From positions 124,001-188,000 of the forward strand of contig NZ_JAQZAK010000011.1 in the NCBI RefSeq assembly GCF_028737265.1: 64,000 nt of DNA. Direction: 5' to 3'. Positions 7,304-15,191 of this stretch are shown one piece after another. The position numbers were made by a program, and so were the translations under genes. Position 1 is the first letter of the stretch, and each line of letters begins with the position of its first letter. Below the pieces are notes generated by a model. That model saw only the letters and a program-made list of their open reading frames with translations, did no database searches and had not been told where the DNA came from. This stretch comes from Actinomycetospora callitridis (GTDB lineage Bacteria > Actinomycetota > Actinomycetes > Mycobacteriales > Pseudonocardiaceae).

Positions 7304-9168
7304 AGCCCCAGCATGCCTGCCACCCGCTCCGTGTCCGCAAGGGTCCACCCCGTGGGGCTACCCAGGGCGAGCCATCCGTCGACCATCACGCCGCGGTACT
7401 GGTGACCATGGCCGTCGGGCACCCCGAGCGAGTTGGTCAGATCGATGGTGACCTGCCAGAACGTCACCACGGGGTACCAGTCCATCGCGGGCGAGACGTC
7501 GCGGCCCCTGGGCTCGGCCAGCCACGCGGGGCGGGCCCAGAGCAGTGACGGAGACCACCACACCACCGGGTCCGAGGCGTGCTGCAGGTAGACGATCCGT
7601 GGCGCATCCCACGGGCCGGGCGGGCGCGCGAGGTCCTCGGGCGTCGCCCCGAACCGCACCTCGCGGCCCCCGTCGACGACCGGGAGGACCTCCGGCGTGC
7701 CCGGATCCCGGCGCGCGGTCAGGGCGGAGTGCAGCCGGTTGGAGTTCGGCGGGCCCACCCAGAGCACCCCGTCGGCCTGGGCGCGGGCGTCGTCGACACC
7801 CGAGAAGGCGGCCTCGGAGCCCTGGGAGCCGAGGCTCTCGCCGAACGCGAACAGCCGCGGCCGCCGGTCGGGGGGCATCTGCTCGACGCGGGCGTGCACG
7901 GCGTCGAACAGGGCCCGGCCCTCGGCCTCGGCGCGCGTGCGGTCGACGACGAACGACAGCCAGCTCGGCAGGTACGAGTACTGGGTGGCGACGATCGCGG
8001 TGTCCCCGCCCCAGATCATCTCCAGGGAGTCGGCGGTCGGGGTGTCGATCCACCCGGTGCCCGTGGTGGTGACGACGGCGAGCACCGACCGGTCGAACGC
8101 CCCGGTGCGCTCGAGCTCGGCGACGGCCAGGGCGGCGCGCTCCGAGGACCCCGGCGCGGCGAGCAGGCCGACGTAGGCGCGGATCGGCTCCACCGGGGCG
8201 CGCCCGGAGGCGGCGGCGAGCTCGGAGGGCGGGCGCCCGCCCGCGACGAAGGCCTGGCCCTCGCGGCCGATCGTGTCCCAGCGCACGAGCGAGGCGGGCG
8301 AGCCGGAGCGCAGCGGCGAGGTCGGGGCGGCGAGCCCGGGGTAGGGCGTGTCGTTGGTGGCGCTGAAGACGGAGTCGGCCACGCGCAGCCCGCCGCGCAG
8401 GACCACCGAGTCGAGCACCGTGACGACGAGCAGCAGCACGAGCACCGTGGCGGCGACGGTCGCGACCCGGCGCGGCATGTGGACGCGCCGGCGCAGCAGC
8501 TCCGCGACCCGTCCCGCGAGCCAGCGCACCCCGCGTCCGAAACCGACGAGGACCCCCGCCACGACCACCGCGATCGGCCCGGCGCGCAGCCAGCCGTCGG
8601 TCGTCGGCTGCTCGAGGCCCATGAGCCCGGCGATCTGCCGCTGCCAGCCCGCGCCCGCGAGGAGCAGGCCGAACAGGGCGAACGTCGCGGTCACCACGAG
8701 CACCAGCCAGGCCCCGGGCGTGAACCACACGGGGGTCGCGCGGTCCAGGCGGTCGGTGAGGTGCGTCCAGCGCGCCATGCGACGCAGGAGCCAGGCGAGG
8801 GCCACCCCGATCGCGTAGCCCAGGGCGGCGGAGATGCCGGTGGCGAGGCCCTGGAAGAGGTAGTCGCGGGGGATCAGCGACGGCGTCAGCGAGATGAGCC
8901 CGAAGGCGGTGCCCAGCACGAAGCCCGCGGGGTGCGCGCGCGGGACGTAGCGGACCCAGGCGGCGACGCGCGGGGAGAGCAGCGGCGAATCGGTGCCGAA
9001 CTGGTGGCGCTCGCCGTCGCGGTGCCACAGGTGGTGGTGGTCGAGCTCGTCGGCGAACTCCTCGAGGAACTCGACGTCGAGCTCGTCGTCGGAGTTCTTC
9101 TCGGAGGGCGGGGCAGGGGATGGCCCGGTGGGCGTCGCCCCCGCCGTCCGCGTCTCCCGGTCCGCCAC
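7300..9168 (-). CDS. Membrane-anchored alpha/beta hydrolase (Abhydrolase_9 type)
   Basis: About 622 residues. Start uncertain: GTG 9168 is preferred over 9177 and 9204 for spacing from a GGGGGAAG. N-terminal acidic segment, then four or so membrane helices (about residues 60-260), then a soluble hydrolase domain with LFAFGESLGSQGSE (nucleophile Ser), DGVLWVGPPNSN and IVYLQHASDPVVWW with acidic and His candidates. This layout is that of the actinobacterial Abhydrolase_9 family, whose substrates are unknown. Heads a tightly overlapping operon with CPBP, corA and a methyltransferase. Confidence 0.85.
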   Translation of the reverse strand: MADRETRTAGATPTGPSPAPPSEKNSDDELDVEFLEEFADELDHHHLWHRDGERHQFGTDSPLLSPRVAAWVRYVPRAHPAGFVLGTAFGLISLTPSLIPRDYLFQGLATGISAALGYAIGVALAWLLRRMARWTHLTDRLDRATPVWFTPGAWLVLVVTATFALFGLLLAGAGWQRQIAGLMGLEQPTTDGWLRAGPIAVVVAGVLVGFGRGVRWLAGRVAELLRRRVHMPRRVATVAATVLVLLLVVTVLDSVVLRGGLRVADSVFSATNDTPYPGLAAPTSPLRSGSPASLVRWDTIGREGQAFVAGGRPPSELAAASGRAPVEPIRAYVGLLAAPGSSERAALAVAELERTGAFDRSVLAVVTTTGTGWIDTPTADSLEMIWGGDTAIVATQYSYLPSWLSFVVDRTRAEAEGRALFDAVHARVEQMPPDRRPRLFAFGESLGSQGSEAAFSGVDDARAQADGVLWVGPPNSNRLHSALTARRDPGTPEVLPVVDGGREVRFGATPEDLARPPGPWDAPRIVYLQHASDPVVWWSPSLLWARPAWLAEPRGRDVSPAMDWYPVVTFWQVTIDLTNSLGVPDGHGHQYRGVMVDGWLALGSPTGWTLADTERVAGMLGL

Positions 9169-9223
9169 GGCCCCCACTCTTCCCCCGCGCGCAAGGCGGT
9201 ACACGGCGGGTGCCCCACCCCAT

Positions 9224-9263
9224 GTGAGCGATGTTCACGGCTATAGCCGTGAACATCGCTCAC
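9224..9263. repeat. 40-bp perfect palindrome, copy 1 of a dispersed family
   Basis: Left arm GTGAGCGATGTTCACGGCTA (9224-9243), right arm its exact reverse complement (9244-9263), no loop. The right end carries the TGA stop of the amidase gene (9260-9262). Related copies lie at 37887 and 43948. It could act as a transcription terminator or a REP-like element. Confidence 0.9.
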
Positions 9264-10456
9264 GGCAGCAGGGACTCCAGGCGGCGGCCGGCGCCGAGCA
9301 GGGCGTCCTCGCGGTCGGGGTGGCCGATGAGCTGCAGGCCCAGGGGCAGGCCGTCGGCGTCGCGCAGCCCGGGCACGGCGAGGGCGGGCAGGCCCATCAC
9401 GTGCCACGGCCTGCTGAGCACCGGGTCACCGGTGGCGTCCAGGCCGGGCGGGGCGACGCCGAGGGCACCGGGAGCCAGGACCGCATCGGCGTCGGCGAGA
9501 CGCGCGAGCACCGTCTCGCGGGTGGCCGCGGAGCGCTCGCGGGCCGCGGTCAGCTCGCCGTCCGGGACCGCGTGGCCCTCGGCCACCAGGGCGGTGAGGT
9601 TCTCGCCGAGCCCGGGGAGCTCGGGCACGGTGGTCGCGGCCTCGGCGGCCATGACGGTGCGGTGGTCGGTGGTGGCCGCGCGGAGGTCGACGTCGAGGTC
9701 GGCGACGGTGGCCCCGTCCGCGCGCAGCCGGTCGATCGCGGCCGCGAGGGCGTCGCGCATCGCCGGGGAGACGTCGGCGACCGCGGTGCCGTCCCAGACC
9801 AGCAGGCGCAGCGGGTCCGCCGTCTCCGGCGCCGCGTCCCGTCCGTCGATCGCGGCCCGTGCGACAGCGAGGTCGGCGACGGTCGCGGCGAACAGCCCGA
9901 GCGTGTCGAGGCCGGGCGCCAGCGGCGCGACCCCGTCGTGCGGCAGGACCCCACGCGCGACCGCGAGCCCCGCGACGCCGCAGTACGACGCCGGCCGCAC
10001 CACCGATCCCGCGGTCTGGGTGCCGACGGCCAGCGGCACCATACCCGCGGCCACTGCGGCCGCGGACCCGCTCGAGGACCCGCCGGGCGTGCGCGACGGG
10101 TCGTGCGGGTTGCGCGTGGGACCCGGGTCGAAGTAGGCGAACTCCGTGGTCACGGTCTTGCCGACGACCACGGCCCCGGCGGCGCGCAGCAGACGCACGA
10201 TCCCGGCATCCGCCTCGGCCGGCGGCGCGTCGACCAGCGCGCGCGAGCCGCACCGGGTCGGCACGCCGGCGACGTCGACGATGTCCTTGATGCCCACCGG
10301 GACGCCGGCGAGCGGACCCTCACGTGCGGGTTCCGACGGCACCGGGGTGACCCACGCACGGACGTGGTCGTCGACCTCGGCGATGCGTTCGCGGGCCGCG
10401 ACCGCGGCGTCGGGGTGTCGGGCGTCGTCGATCCGCCACGGAGCCACGAGATCCAT
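9260..10456 (-). CDS. Amidase (amidase-signature family)
   Basis: 398 residues from ATG 10456. Ser-cisSer-Lys triad motifs: VPVGIKDIVDVAG (Lys, about residue 54), TPGGSSSGSAAAVAAG (cis-Ser) and GTQTAGSVVRPASYCG (nucleophile Ser). It is short for the family (450-500), with a compact C-terminus, but all catalytic elements are there. Hydrolyses an amide to acid plus ammonia; substrate unknown. The stop codon lies inside the palindromic repeat. Confidence 0.9.
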   Translation of the reverse strand: MDLVAPWRIDDARHPDAAVAARERIAEVDDHVRAWVTPVPSEPAREGPLAGVPVGIKDIVDVAGVPTRCGSRALVDAPPAEADAGIVRLLRAAGAVVVGKTVTTEFAYFDPGPTRNPHDPSRTPGGSSSGSAAAVAAGMVPLAVGTQTAGSVVRPASYCGVAGLAVARGVLPHDGVAPLAPGLDTLGLFAATVADLAVARAAIDGRDAAPETADPLRLLVWDGTAVADVSPAMRDALAAAIDRLRADGATVADLDVDLRAATTDHRTVMAAEAATTVPELPGLGENLTALVAEGHAVPDGELTAARERSAATRETVLARLADADAVLAPGALGVAPPGLDATGDPVLSRPWHVMGLPALAVPGLRDADGLPLGLQLIGHPDREDALLGAGRRLESLLP

Positions 10457-10491
10457 GACGTCAGTCTGCCCACCCCGGTTCGGCCGCCGCG

Positions 10492-11052
10492 CTACGACGC
10501 GGAGCGGTCCGGGATGTCGATGATCTTCGTCTCGCCCGGGGGCGGCGGGATGTCGGCCGGGTTGGTCGGCGTGTACTGCCGCTGCGCCGTGGCCTGCTGC
10601 GTCGCGCTGCCGTCGCTCGCCGACGCGGTGTCCTGGCTGCCCGAGGCCTCGGAGCCCTCGGACGACCCGGTGTCGCACGAGGCGTCCTGCGAGCTGTCCT
10701 GCCCGCTCGATCCCCCGAGGCCCAGGTCCCCGAGCAGGCCGCCGACGAGGTCGTCACCGGAGGCGCCGCAGTCGGCCGGGTCCTGGGCGGAGTAGCCCGA
10801 CGAGTCGTCGTCCTCGTGCCCGTTGCCGTGCCCGTTGCCGTGCCCGTTGCCGTGCCCGTTGCCGTGCCCGTTGCCGTGCCCGTTGCCGTGCCCGTTGCCG
10901 TGCCCGTTGCCGTGCCCGTTGCCGGGTGTCGCCAGCGCCAGCCCCGCCCCCGCACCGGTGAGGGTCAGGGCGGCCGCGGTGGCCACCACCCCCCGCCCGA
11001 CGAGGCGGACCACGTCAGCGGGGCGTTCGTCCTGGATGCGGTGAGCGCTCAT
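10492..11052 (-). CDS. Secreted protein with nine GNGH tetrapeptide repeats
   Basis: 186 residues from ATG 11052 with a textbook GGAGGA 6 nt upstream. An N-terminal hydrophobic stretch (VVATAAALTLTGAGAGLALA, about residues 20-40) ends at a signal-peptidase-like ALATP site. Then nine perfect Gly-Asn-Gly-His units (about 44-79), an acidic Ser-rich region with two Cys (DCGASGDD, DASCDTGSSE) and a Pro-rich tail PPPPGETKIIDIPDR. The regularly spaced His suggests metal (Ni, Zn, Cu) binding at the cell surface; this is an inference. No family recognised. Confidence 0.75.
   Translation of the reverse strand: MSAHRIQDERPADVVRLVGRGVVATAAALTLTGAGAGLALATPGNGHGNGHGNGHGNGHGNGHGNGHGNGHGNGHGNGHEDDDSSGYSAQDPADCGASGDDLVGGLLGDLGLGGSSGQDSSQDASCDTGSSEGSEASGSQDTASASDGSATQQATAQRQYTPTNPADIPPPPGETKIIDIPDRSAS
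10816..10923. repeat. 12-bp tandem repeat, 9 perfect copies
   Basis: Unit GTGCCCGTTGCC repeated nine times without change (108 bp), encoding GNGH on the minus strand. Perfect identity at the DNA level points to recent expansion and likely copy-number variation between strains. Confidence 0.95.
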
Positions 11053-11237
11053 CCGAGTTCCTCCTCCAGCGTGACCACGATGCGCCGGACGGCGTATCGA
11101 CGTCTCGGTCACGCTCCGCGTAGGTCTCGATCCGGTCACAAGCCTCGATGGAGTGCCCCTCCGATACGGGGCCCAATCATCCCGCTCACCGCCCTCGGGT
11201 GTCGCGGAACGGGCTGCAGCGCACCTACCCTGCGGCG

Positions 11238-11870
11238 ATGGCCGCTCCCACGCGCGCGAGGTACGTCGAGGTCCATCCCCGCAACCCGCAGCGACGGGCG
11301 GTCACCGCCACCGTCGACCTCCTCCGGGAGGGCGGGCTGATCGCCTATCCCACCGACTCGTGCTTCGCGCTCGGCTGCGCGCTGGGCAACCGCGAGGGGC
11401 TCGAGCGCATCCGCGCGATCCGCCACCTCGACGAGCGCCACCACTTCACGCTCGTGTGCCGCGACTTCGCCCAGCTCGGCCAGTTCGTCCGCGTCTCCAC
11501 CCCGGTGTTCCGGTCGGTGAAGGCCGCCACGCCCGGCTGCTACACGTTCATCCTGCCGGCGACCAAGGAGGTGCCGAAGCGGCTGCTGCACCCCCGCAAG
11601 CGCACCGTCGGGGTCCGCATCCCCGAGCACCCGGTGGCGGAGGCGCTGCTGGCCGAGCTCGGCGAGCCGTTGCTCTCCTCGACGCTGCTCCTGCCCGACA
11701 CCGAGGAGCCGCTGACCTCCGGGGCCGACATCCACGAGCGGCTCGGCAACCAGCTCGACGCCGTCATCGACTCCGGCGAGTGCGGCACCGAGCCGACCAC
11801 GGTCATCGACCTCTCCGGCGACGAGCCCGAGCTGGTGCGGCAGGGCGCGGGGCACGGCTTCCAGTGGTGA
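11238..11870 (+). CDS. Sua5/YciO/YrdC family protein (L-threonylcarbamoyladenylate synthase-like)
   Basis: 210 residues from ATG 11238. Matches YciO/YrdC: GGLIAYPTDSCFALGC (about 27-42), IRAIRHLDERHHFTLVCRD, ATPGCYTFILPATKEVPKRLLHP, TVGVRIPEHP and LLSSTLLLP. The RxLxxRH-type and TFIL motifs resemble the YciO branch more than the threonylcarbamoyl-AMP synthase TsaC/Sua5, so its role in tRNA t6A synthesis is uncertain. It stands alone between minus-strand genes. Confidence 0.85.
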   Translation: MAAPTRARYVEVHPRNPQRRAVTATVDLLREGGLIAYPTDSCFALGCALGNREGLERIRAIRHLDERHHFTLVCRDFAQLGQFVRVSTPVFRSVKAATPGCYTFILPATKEVPKRLLHPRKRTVGVRIPEHPVAEALLAELGEPLLSSTLLLPDTEEPLTSGADIHERLGNQLDAVIDSGECGTEPTTVIDLSGDEPELVRQGAGHGFQW

Positions 11871-11884
11871 GGTGACGCGGCCGC

Positions 11885-12241
11885 TCAGCCCTGTCCGTCA
11901 CCCGTGGCGGCGCCGTCGACCCCGGGATCCCACCGCCGCGGCAACCGGTCGAGCGCGGCGCGCAGGGCGAGGTACGCGTCCTCGAACTCGGTCACGGCCA
12001 GGTGCGCGCAGGCGGTCCGCACCGCGGCGGCGACCTCGTCGAGCCCGGCCCGGTGCCCGTCGCCGTTGTAGGCGGACTCGTGAGCCATCAGCGCTGCCCG
12101 CAACATGCGGTCGACCCGGCCGTCGCGCAGCGCGGCCGAGGGGACCGCGAGGTCGGCGAGCGCACCCAGGGCCGCCCGTACCGCCTCACCCAGCTCCGGG
12201 GGGCGGGCGTTGCCGCCGCCGCCGGCCCGTGGGGACGTCAC
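11885..12241 (-). CDS. Hypothetical protein, helical
   Basis: 118 residues from GTG 12241, 5 nt downstream of the STAS gene stop, so likely in the same transcript. After a short Gly-rich N-terminus it is mostly predicted helix (GEAVRAALGALADLAVPSAAL, HRAGLDEVAAAVRTACAHLA, FEDAYLALRAALDRLPRRW). No catalytic motif or membrane segment. Position behind a STAS protein suggests a regulator of the same pathway; not recognised. Confidence 0.55.
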   Translation of the reverse strand: MTSPRAGGGGNARPPELGEAVRAALGALADLAVPSAALRDGRVDRMLRAALMAHESAYNGDGHRAGLDEVAAAVRTACAHLAVTEFEDAYLALRAALDRLPRRWDPGVDGAATGDGQG

Positions 12242-12246
12242 CGCGC

Positions 12247-12723
12247 TCAACGCGCCGATCCCGCCGTCACGCGCCGTCCGATCGCCGGATGGGTCGCGGT
12301 GAGGAGGACCCGGCGGTCGAGGGCGACGAGGCGGAAGGGGCGTCGCACCGTGCGGTGGTCGGCGACGACGACCAACCGGACCTCGTGCTCCTCGGCGGTC
12401 TGTTGCGCGGAGGCGATGACGTCGAGCCCGGAGGCGCCGAAGAACGTGACCCCGGAGAGATCGCACACGACCTGCGGGGACGGTTCGTCGAGGGCGGGGT
12501 CGCCCCCGCGATCCCGCTCCGTGGCGACCGCGACGAGGGCGTTCTGCACGACGTCGCCGAAGCGAGGGGCGGTGAGCATGTCGATCTCACCGATGACGCG
12601 CACGAGAACGAGCCCACGCCGTGGCTGCGTCGGGGCGATCGTGAGGCCCCCGAGCGGCTCGTCGGGACAACGAGGTTCCGGCGCGGTCGAGCCGTCGTAC
12701 TGATGGTCGCGAGGCGCGCGCAT
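12247..12723 (-). CDS. STAS-domain protein, anti-sigma factor antagonist-like
   Basis: 158 residues from ATG 12723, preferred over ATG 12759 because GGAAGGGG sits 8 nt upstream. STAS core: LVLVRVIGEIDMLTAPRFGD (about 38-57), then VVCDLSGVTFFGASGLDVIASAQQ with the Ser in FGASG at the position phosphorylated in SpoIIAA/RsbV proteins, then VRLVVVADHRTVRRPFRL. Such proteins bind RsbW-type kinases in partner-switching control of alternative sigma factors. No kinase gene is adjacent; one lies at 55388. Confidence 0.85.
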   Translation of the reverse strand: MRAPRDHQYDGSTAPEPRCPDEPLGGLTIAPTQPRRGLVLVRVIGEIDMLTAPRFGDVVQNALVAVATERDRGGDPALDEPSPQVVCDLSGVTFFGASGLDVIASAQQTAEEHEVRLVVVADHRTVRRPFRLVALDRRVLLTATHPAIGRRVTAGSAR

Positions 12724-12850
12724 GAGCGCCACCCCTTCCACGAGGAACGAGTACCGCATGGCCTCGTGGGGGTGAAGCTGCGGGTAGCTGCCTCACTGTG
12801 CCCCGGCCCGGCGGGCGCTGTCCACCCGAGCGGTCGTCGTCGGAGGGCGC

Positions 12851-13579
12851 TCAGAGGGTGAGCAGACCCCGGACGACGGTGGCGAGCCCGCCCGTCAGGG
12901 CCAGGACGACGACCGCTCGACGCGCCGTGGCGGGGTCGAGGCGCCGGTGGACGACGTCGCCCAGGACAACCCCCACGGCCAGCGCCAGGAGGCCGGCACC
13001 CCAGACCGCGGGGGCGAGGCGGGGGACGCCCTTGCCCAGGAGCGCGAGCAGGTTGATGACGAGCAGGACGAGCTGCGCGGTCGGCACGAAGACGTCGGTG
13101 CTCCACCGCCGGGCGAGCGCGAACGCCGAGATCATCGGCCCGCCCACGCCGGCCGCGGCGTTGACGAACCCGGCGACGGCGCCGGCCCCGACGGCCCCGG
13201 GCGTGCCGTTCATCCACCCGCCGAGACGCGGGACGAGCGAGACCACCACGGCGCCGATGGCGAGCAGACCGACCACGACGAGCAACGGCCCCTCGGGCAG
13301 CACGCCGACCACCCAGGCGCCGAGCGGGACCGTGACGAGGGCGCCGGCCAGGAGCAGTCCGGCGGACCGGAGGTCGACCCCGCGCCAGGTCCGCGCCAGC
13401 ACGACGGCACACAGCAGCACCTGCAGGGCGTTGCCGAACGACACCCCGTCGCGGGGACCCAGGATCGCGACGAGGAACGGCGCGCCGACGAGGGCGAGAC
13501 CGAGGCCTGTCGCCCGCTGGGTGAGCGCCCCGAGGAGCACCGGGCCCAGGACGAGCACCGCCGTCCCCGCCGCGCTCAC
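12851..13579 (-). CDS. TauE/SafE-family membrane permease (sulfite/organosulfonate exporter type)
   Basis: 242 residues, GTG 13579. About eight hydrophobic helices, with the two inverted half-repeats of the family: TQRATGLGLALVGAPFLVAI in the first and GFVNAAAGVGGPMISAFALA in the second. The family moves sulfite, sulfoacetate, sulfonates or other small anions across the membrane. Substrate unknown. A second paralogue lies at 18395. A 17-bp palindrome sits just upstream of the start. Confidence 0.87.
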   Translation of the reverse strand: MSAAGTAVLVLGPVLLGALTQRATGLGLALVGAPFLVAILGPRDGVSFGNALQVLLCAVVLARTWRGVDLRSAGLLLAGALVTVPLGAWVVGVLPEGPLLVVVGLLAIGAVVVSLVPRLGGWMNGTPGAVGAGAVAGFVNAAAGVGGPMISAFALARRWSTDVFVPTAQLVLLVINLLALLGKGVPRLAPAVWGAGLLALAVGVVLGDVVHRRLDPATARRAVVVLALTGGLATVVRGLLTL

Positions 13580-13605
13580 GGGCGCGACGGGGACGGAGGC
13601 GTCAT

Positions 13606-13622
13606 GCGGTCATGATGACCGC
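13606..13622. promoter_or_regulatory. 17-bp palindrome upstream of the TauE/SafE gene
   Basis: GCGGTCATGATGACCGC: perfect 8-bp arms around a central G, 27-43 nt upstream of the GTG of the permease gene and between it and the 3' end of the DUF4333 gene. Could be an operator or a short terminator; no T-run follows on either strand. Confidence 0.4.
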
Positions 13623-13656
13623 CGGGATCGGCGGCCGATCGTCACCGGCCCGACCG

Positions 13657-14094
13657 TCACTGGGGAATGATGTCGAAGTTCACGGTGTCGCCCTGGACGG
13701 CGGTCACCCGCACGAGCAGCGTCGACGTGGTGCCCGCGTCGGTGCCGGTGCACGTGATGGTCGCGCCCACCTCGCCCTCCAGCGACGAGGGGCAGTCCAC
13801 CTGGCTCGCGTCCACGCCGTACTGCTGGGCGATCTGCTGCTCGACCTGGTCGGCGGTGACCGTCGGCGAGCCGAAGACCATCGCGAGCGCGAACAGGGCC
13901 ACGAGGATCGCGACGAACACCCCGACCACGATCCCGATGATCTTGCCGGCCGAGCTCTTGCGCACGGGCGGTGGCGGAGGGTAACCGCCGTATCCCGGAC
14001 CGGGAGGTGGGCCGCCGTAGGGCATCCCGGACGGACCCTGCGGCATCGGCGGGTACGGGAAGCCGGCGGGGGGCGGCGGTGCCTGCTGCGACAT
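13657..14094 (-). CDS. DUF4333-type membrane-anchored protein
   Basis: 145 residues from ATG 14094 with GAGGAG upstream. Pro/Gly/Tyr-rich cytosolic N-terminus (about 1-45), one membrane helix (GKIIGIVVGVFVAILVALFA), then a small extracytoplasmic domain with VEQQIAQQYG, DCPSSLEGEVGATITCTGTD (two Cys, probable disulfide) and VNFDIIPQ. The C-terminal domain matches DUF4333 of actinobacterial secreted proteins. Function unknown. Confidence 0.82.
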   Translation of the reverse strand: MSQQAPPPPAGFPYPPMPQGPSGMPYGGPPPGPGYGGYPPPPPVRKSSAGKIIGIVVGVFVAILVALFALAMVFGSPTVTADQVEQQIAQQYGVDASQVDCPSSLEGEVGATITCTGTDAGTTSTLLVRVTAVQGDTVNFDIIPQ

Positions 14095-14375
14095 GGGAAC
14101 TCCTCGATGCGACGGGGGCTGCGCGGGGACCGGCGGGGCCGGATCGGCGCGGAGCGGGGACCGGCCGACGAGAAGGAGCATAGAACACGGAGAGCGACGA
14201 GAAACCCTTCTGGCTACTCCATCAGAGCTATCTCAGCGTTTCGCCAGAGACACGCGGTCGCTCGACCCACCCGCGGTCCTCATCGCGCGCACAGGCTGCG
14301 CCCAGGGAGCCCGCCCACCCTGGTCGGTAGGCGCACGGAGCACCGGCGCCGACCACCGGCGAAGAGGGCCCGTCC

Positions 14376-15113
14376 ATGACCGCCGCCGTCACCGTCCCGT
14401 CCGGCACCGTCGCGGCCGGCGCCACCTCCTCCGCCGCCGACGTCCTCGTCGGGCACGCGACCCATCGCGGTCCCCGGCAGCACCAGGCCGACGCCGTCGC
14501 CTCCCACCGGGCGCCGTGGGGTCGTCTCGCCGTCGCGGTCGCCGACGGGGTCGGGGACTCCGAGGACGCCGGGTTCGCCGCGCGCCTCGTGGCCGACCAC
14601 GCGGTCCGCGTCGCGGCCCTCGAGGGCCGGCCCGACACCGCGCTGCTCGCCGCCCACGACCTGCTGGAGGCCACGCAGGACCTCGTCCCCGGTGACGCCG
14701 CCGCGGTCGTCGCCCTCGCCCCCGGTCCGGGCGAGCCGCGGTGGCGCCTGGCGTGGGTGGGCGACTGCCGCGCGCTGGCGTGGGACGGGCGCACCCTGCG
14801 CACGCTGACCAGCGACCACACGTTCGCCGCGCGCGTGCGGGCCCTGGGGCTGACCCCGCACCCGCACCTGGAGCACGTCATCACCACGAGCGCGCGGACC
14901 GTCGGACCCCGGGACGTCGGGATCGCGGTCGTGGACGACCCGGGGACCCTCCTGCTCGTCAGCGACGGCGTCCACCGCGCGGTCACGGCGTCCTCGATGG
15001 CCGCGGTCCTCGCCGCGAGCGGCAGCGCCGGCGAGCGCGCGGCCCGCGTCGTCCGGCTCGCCGAGACCGCGGGGCTCACGGACAACGCCACCGCGCTGGT
15101 CGTCGCCGGCTGA
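14376..15113 (+). CDS. PP2C-family serine/threonine protein phosphatase-like
   Basis: 245 residues, ATG 14376. PP2C-like order: GHATHRGPRQHQADAVA at the start, VAVADGVGDSEDAG (metal-binding Asp), WRLAWVGDCRALAWDG, LTSDHTFAARV, TLLLVSDGVHRAVT and GLTDNATALVVA. The metal-binding Asp residues in ADGVG, SDGV and TDNAT are kept, so it may be active. No kinase gene is adjacent; its partner is unknown. Confidence 0.85.
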   Translation: MTAAVTVPSGTVAAGATSSAADVLVGHATHRGPRQHQADAVASHRAPWGRLAVAVADGVGDSEDAGFAARLVADHAVRVAALEGRPDTALLAAHDLLEATQDLVPGDAAAVVALAPGPGEPRWRLAWVGDCRALAWDGRTLRTLTSDHTFAARVRALGLTPHPHLEHVITTSARTVGPRDVGIAVVDDPGTLLLVSDGVHRAVTASSMAAVLAASGSAGERAARVVRLAETAGLTDNATALVVAG

Positions 15114-15121
15114 GATCTGGG

Positions 15122-15170
15122 AGCGAGGGACGCCTCGCCTGCGCCCGACGCAGCGAGGGCGTCCCTCGCT
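15122..15170. repeat. Hairpin repeat (AGCGAGGGACG family), likely bidirectional terminator
   Basis: Arm AGCGAGGGACGCC (15122-15134) pairs perfectly with GGCGTCCCTCGCT (15158-15170), with partial pairing extending inward. It lies between the convergent ends of the PP2C gene (15113) and the histidine kinase gene (15192). Related sequences occur at 30249 and 30323. Confidence 0.75.
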
Positions 15171-15191
15171 GCCACCACCCGAGGCCTCGCG

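Noticed and set aside
10816..10923. CRISPR-like array
   Set aside because: Units are contiguous 12-mers without spacers and encode GNGH in frame.
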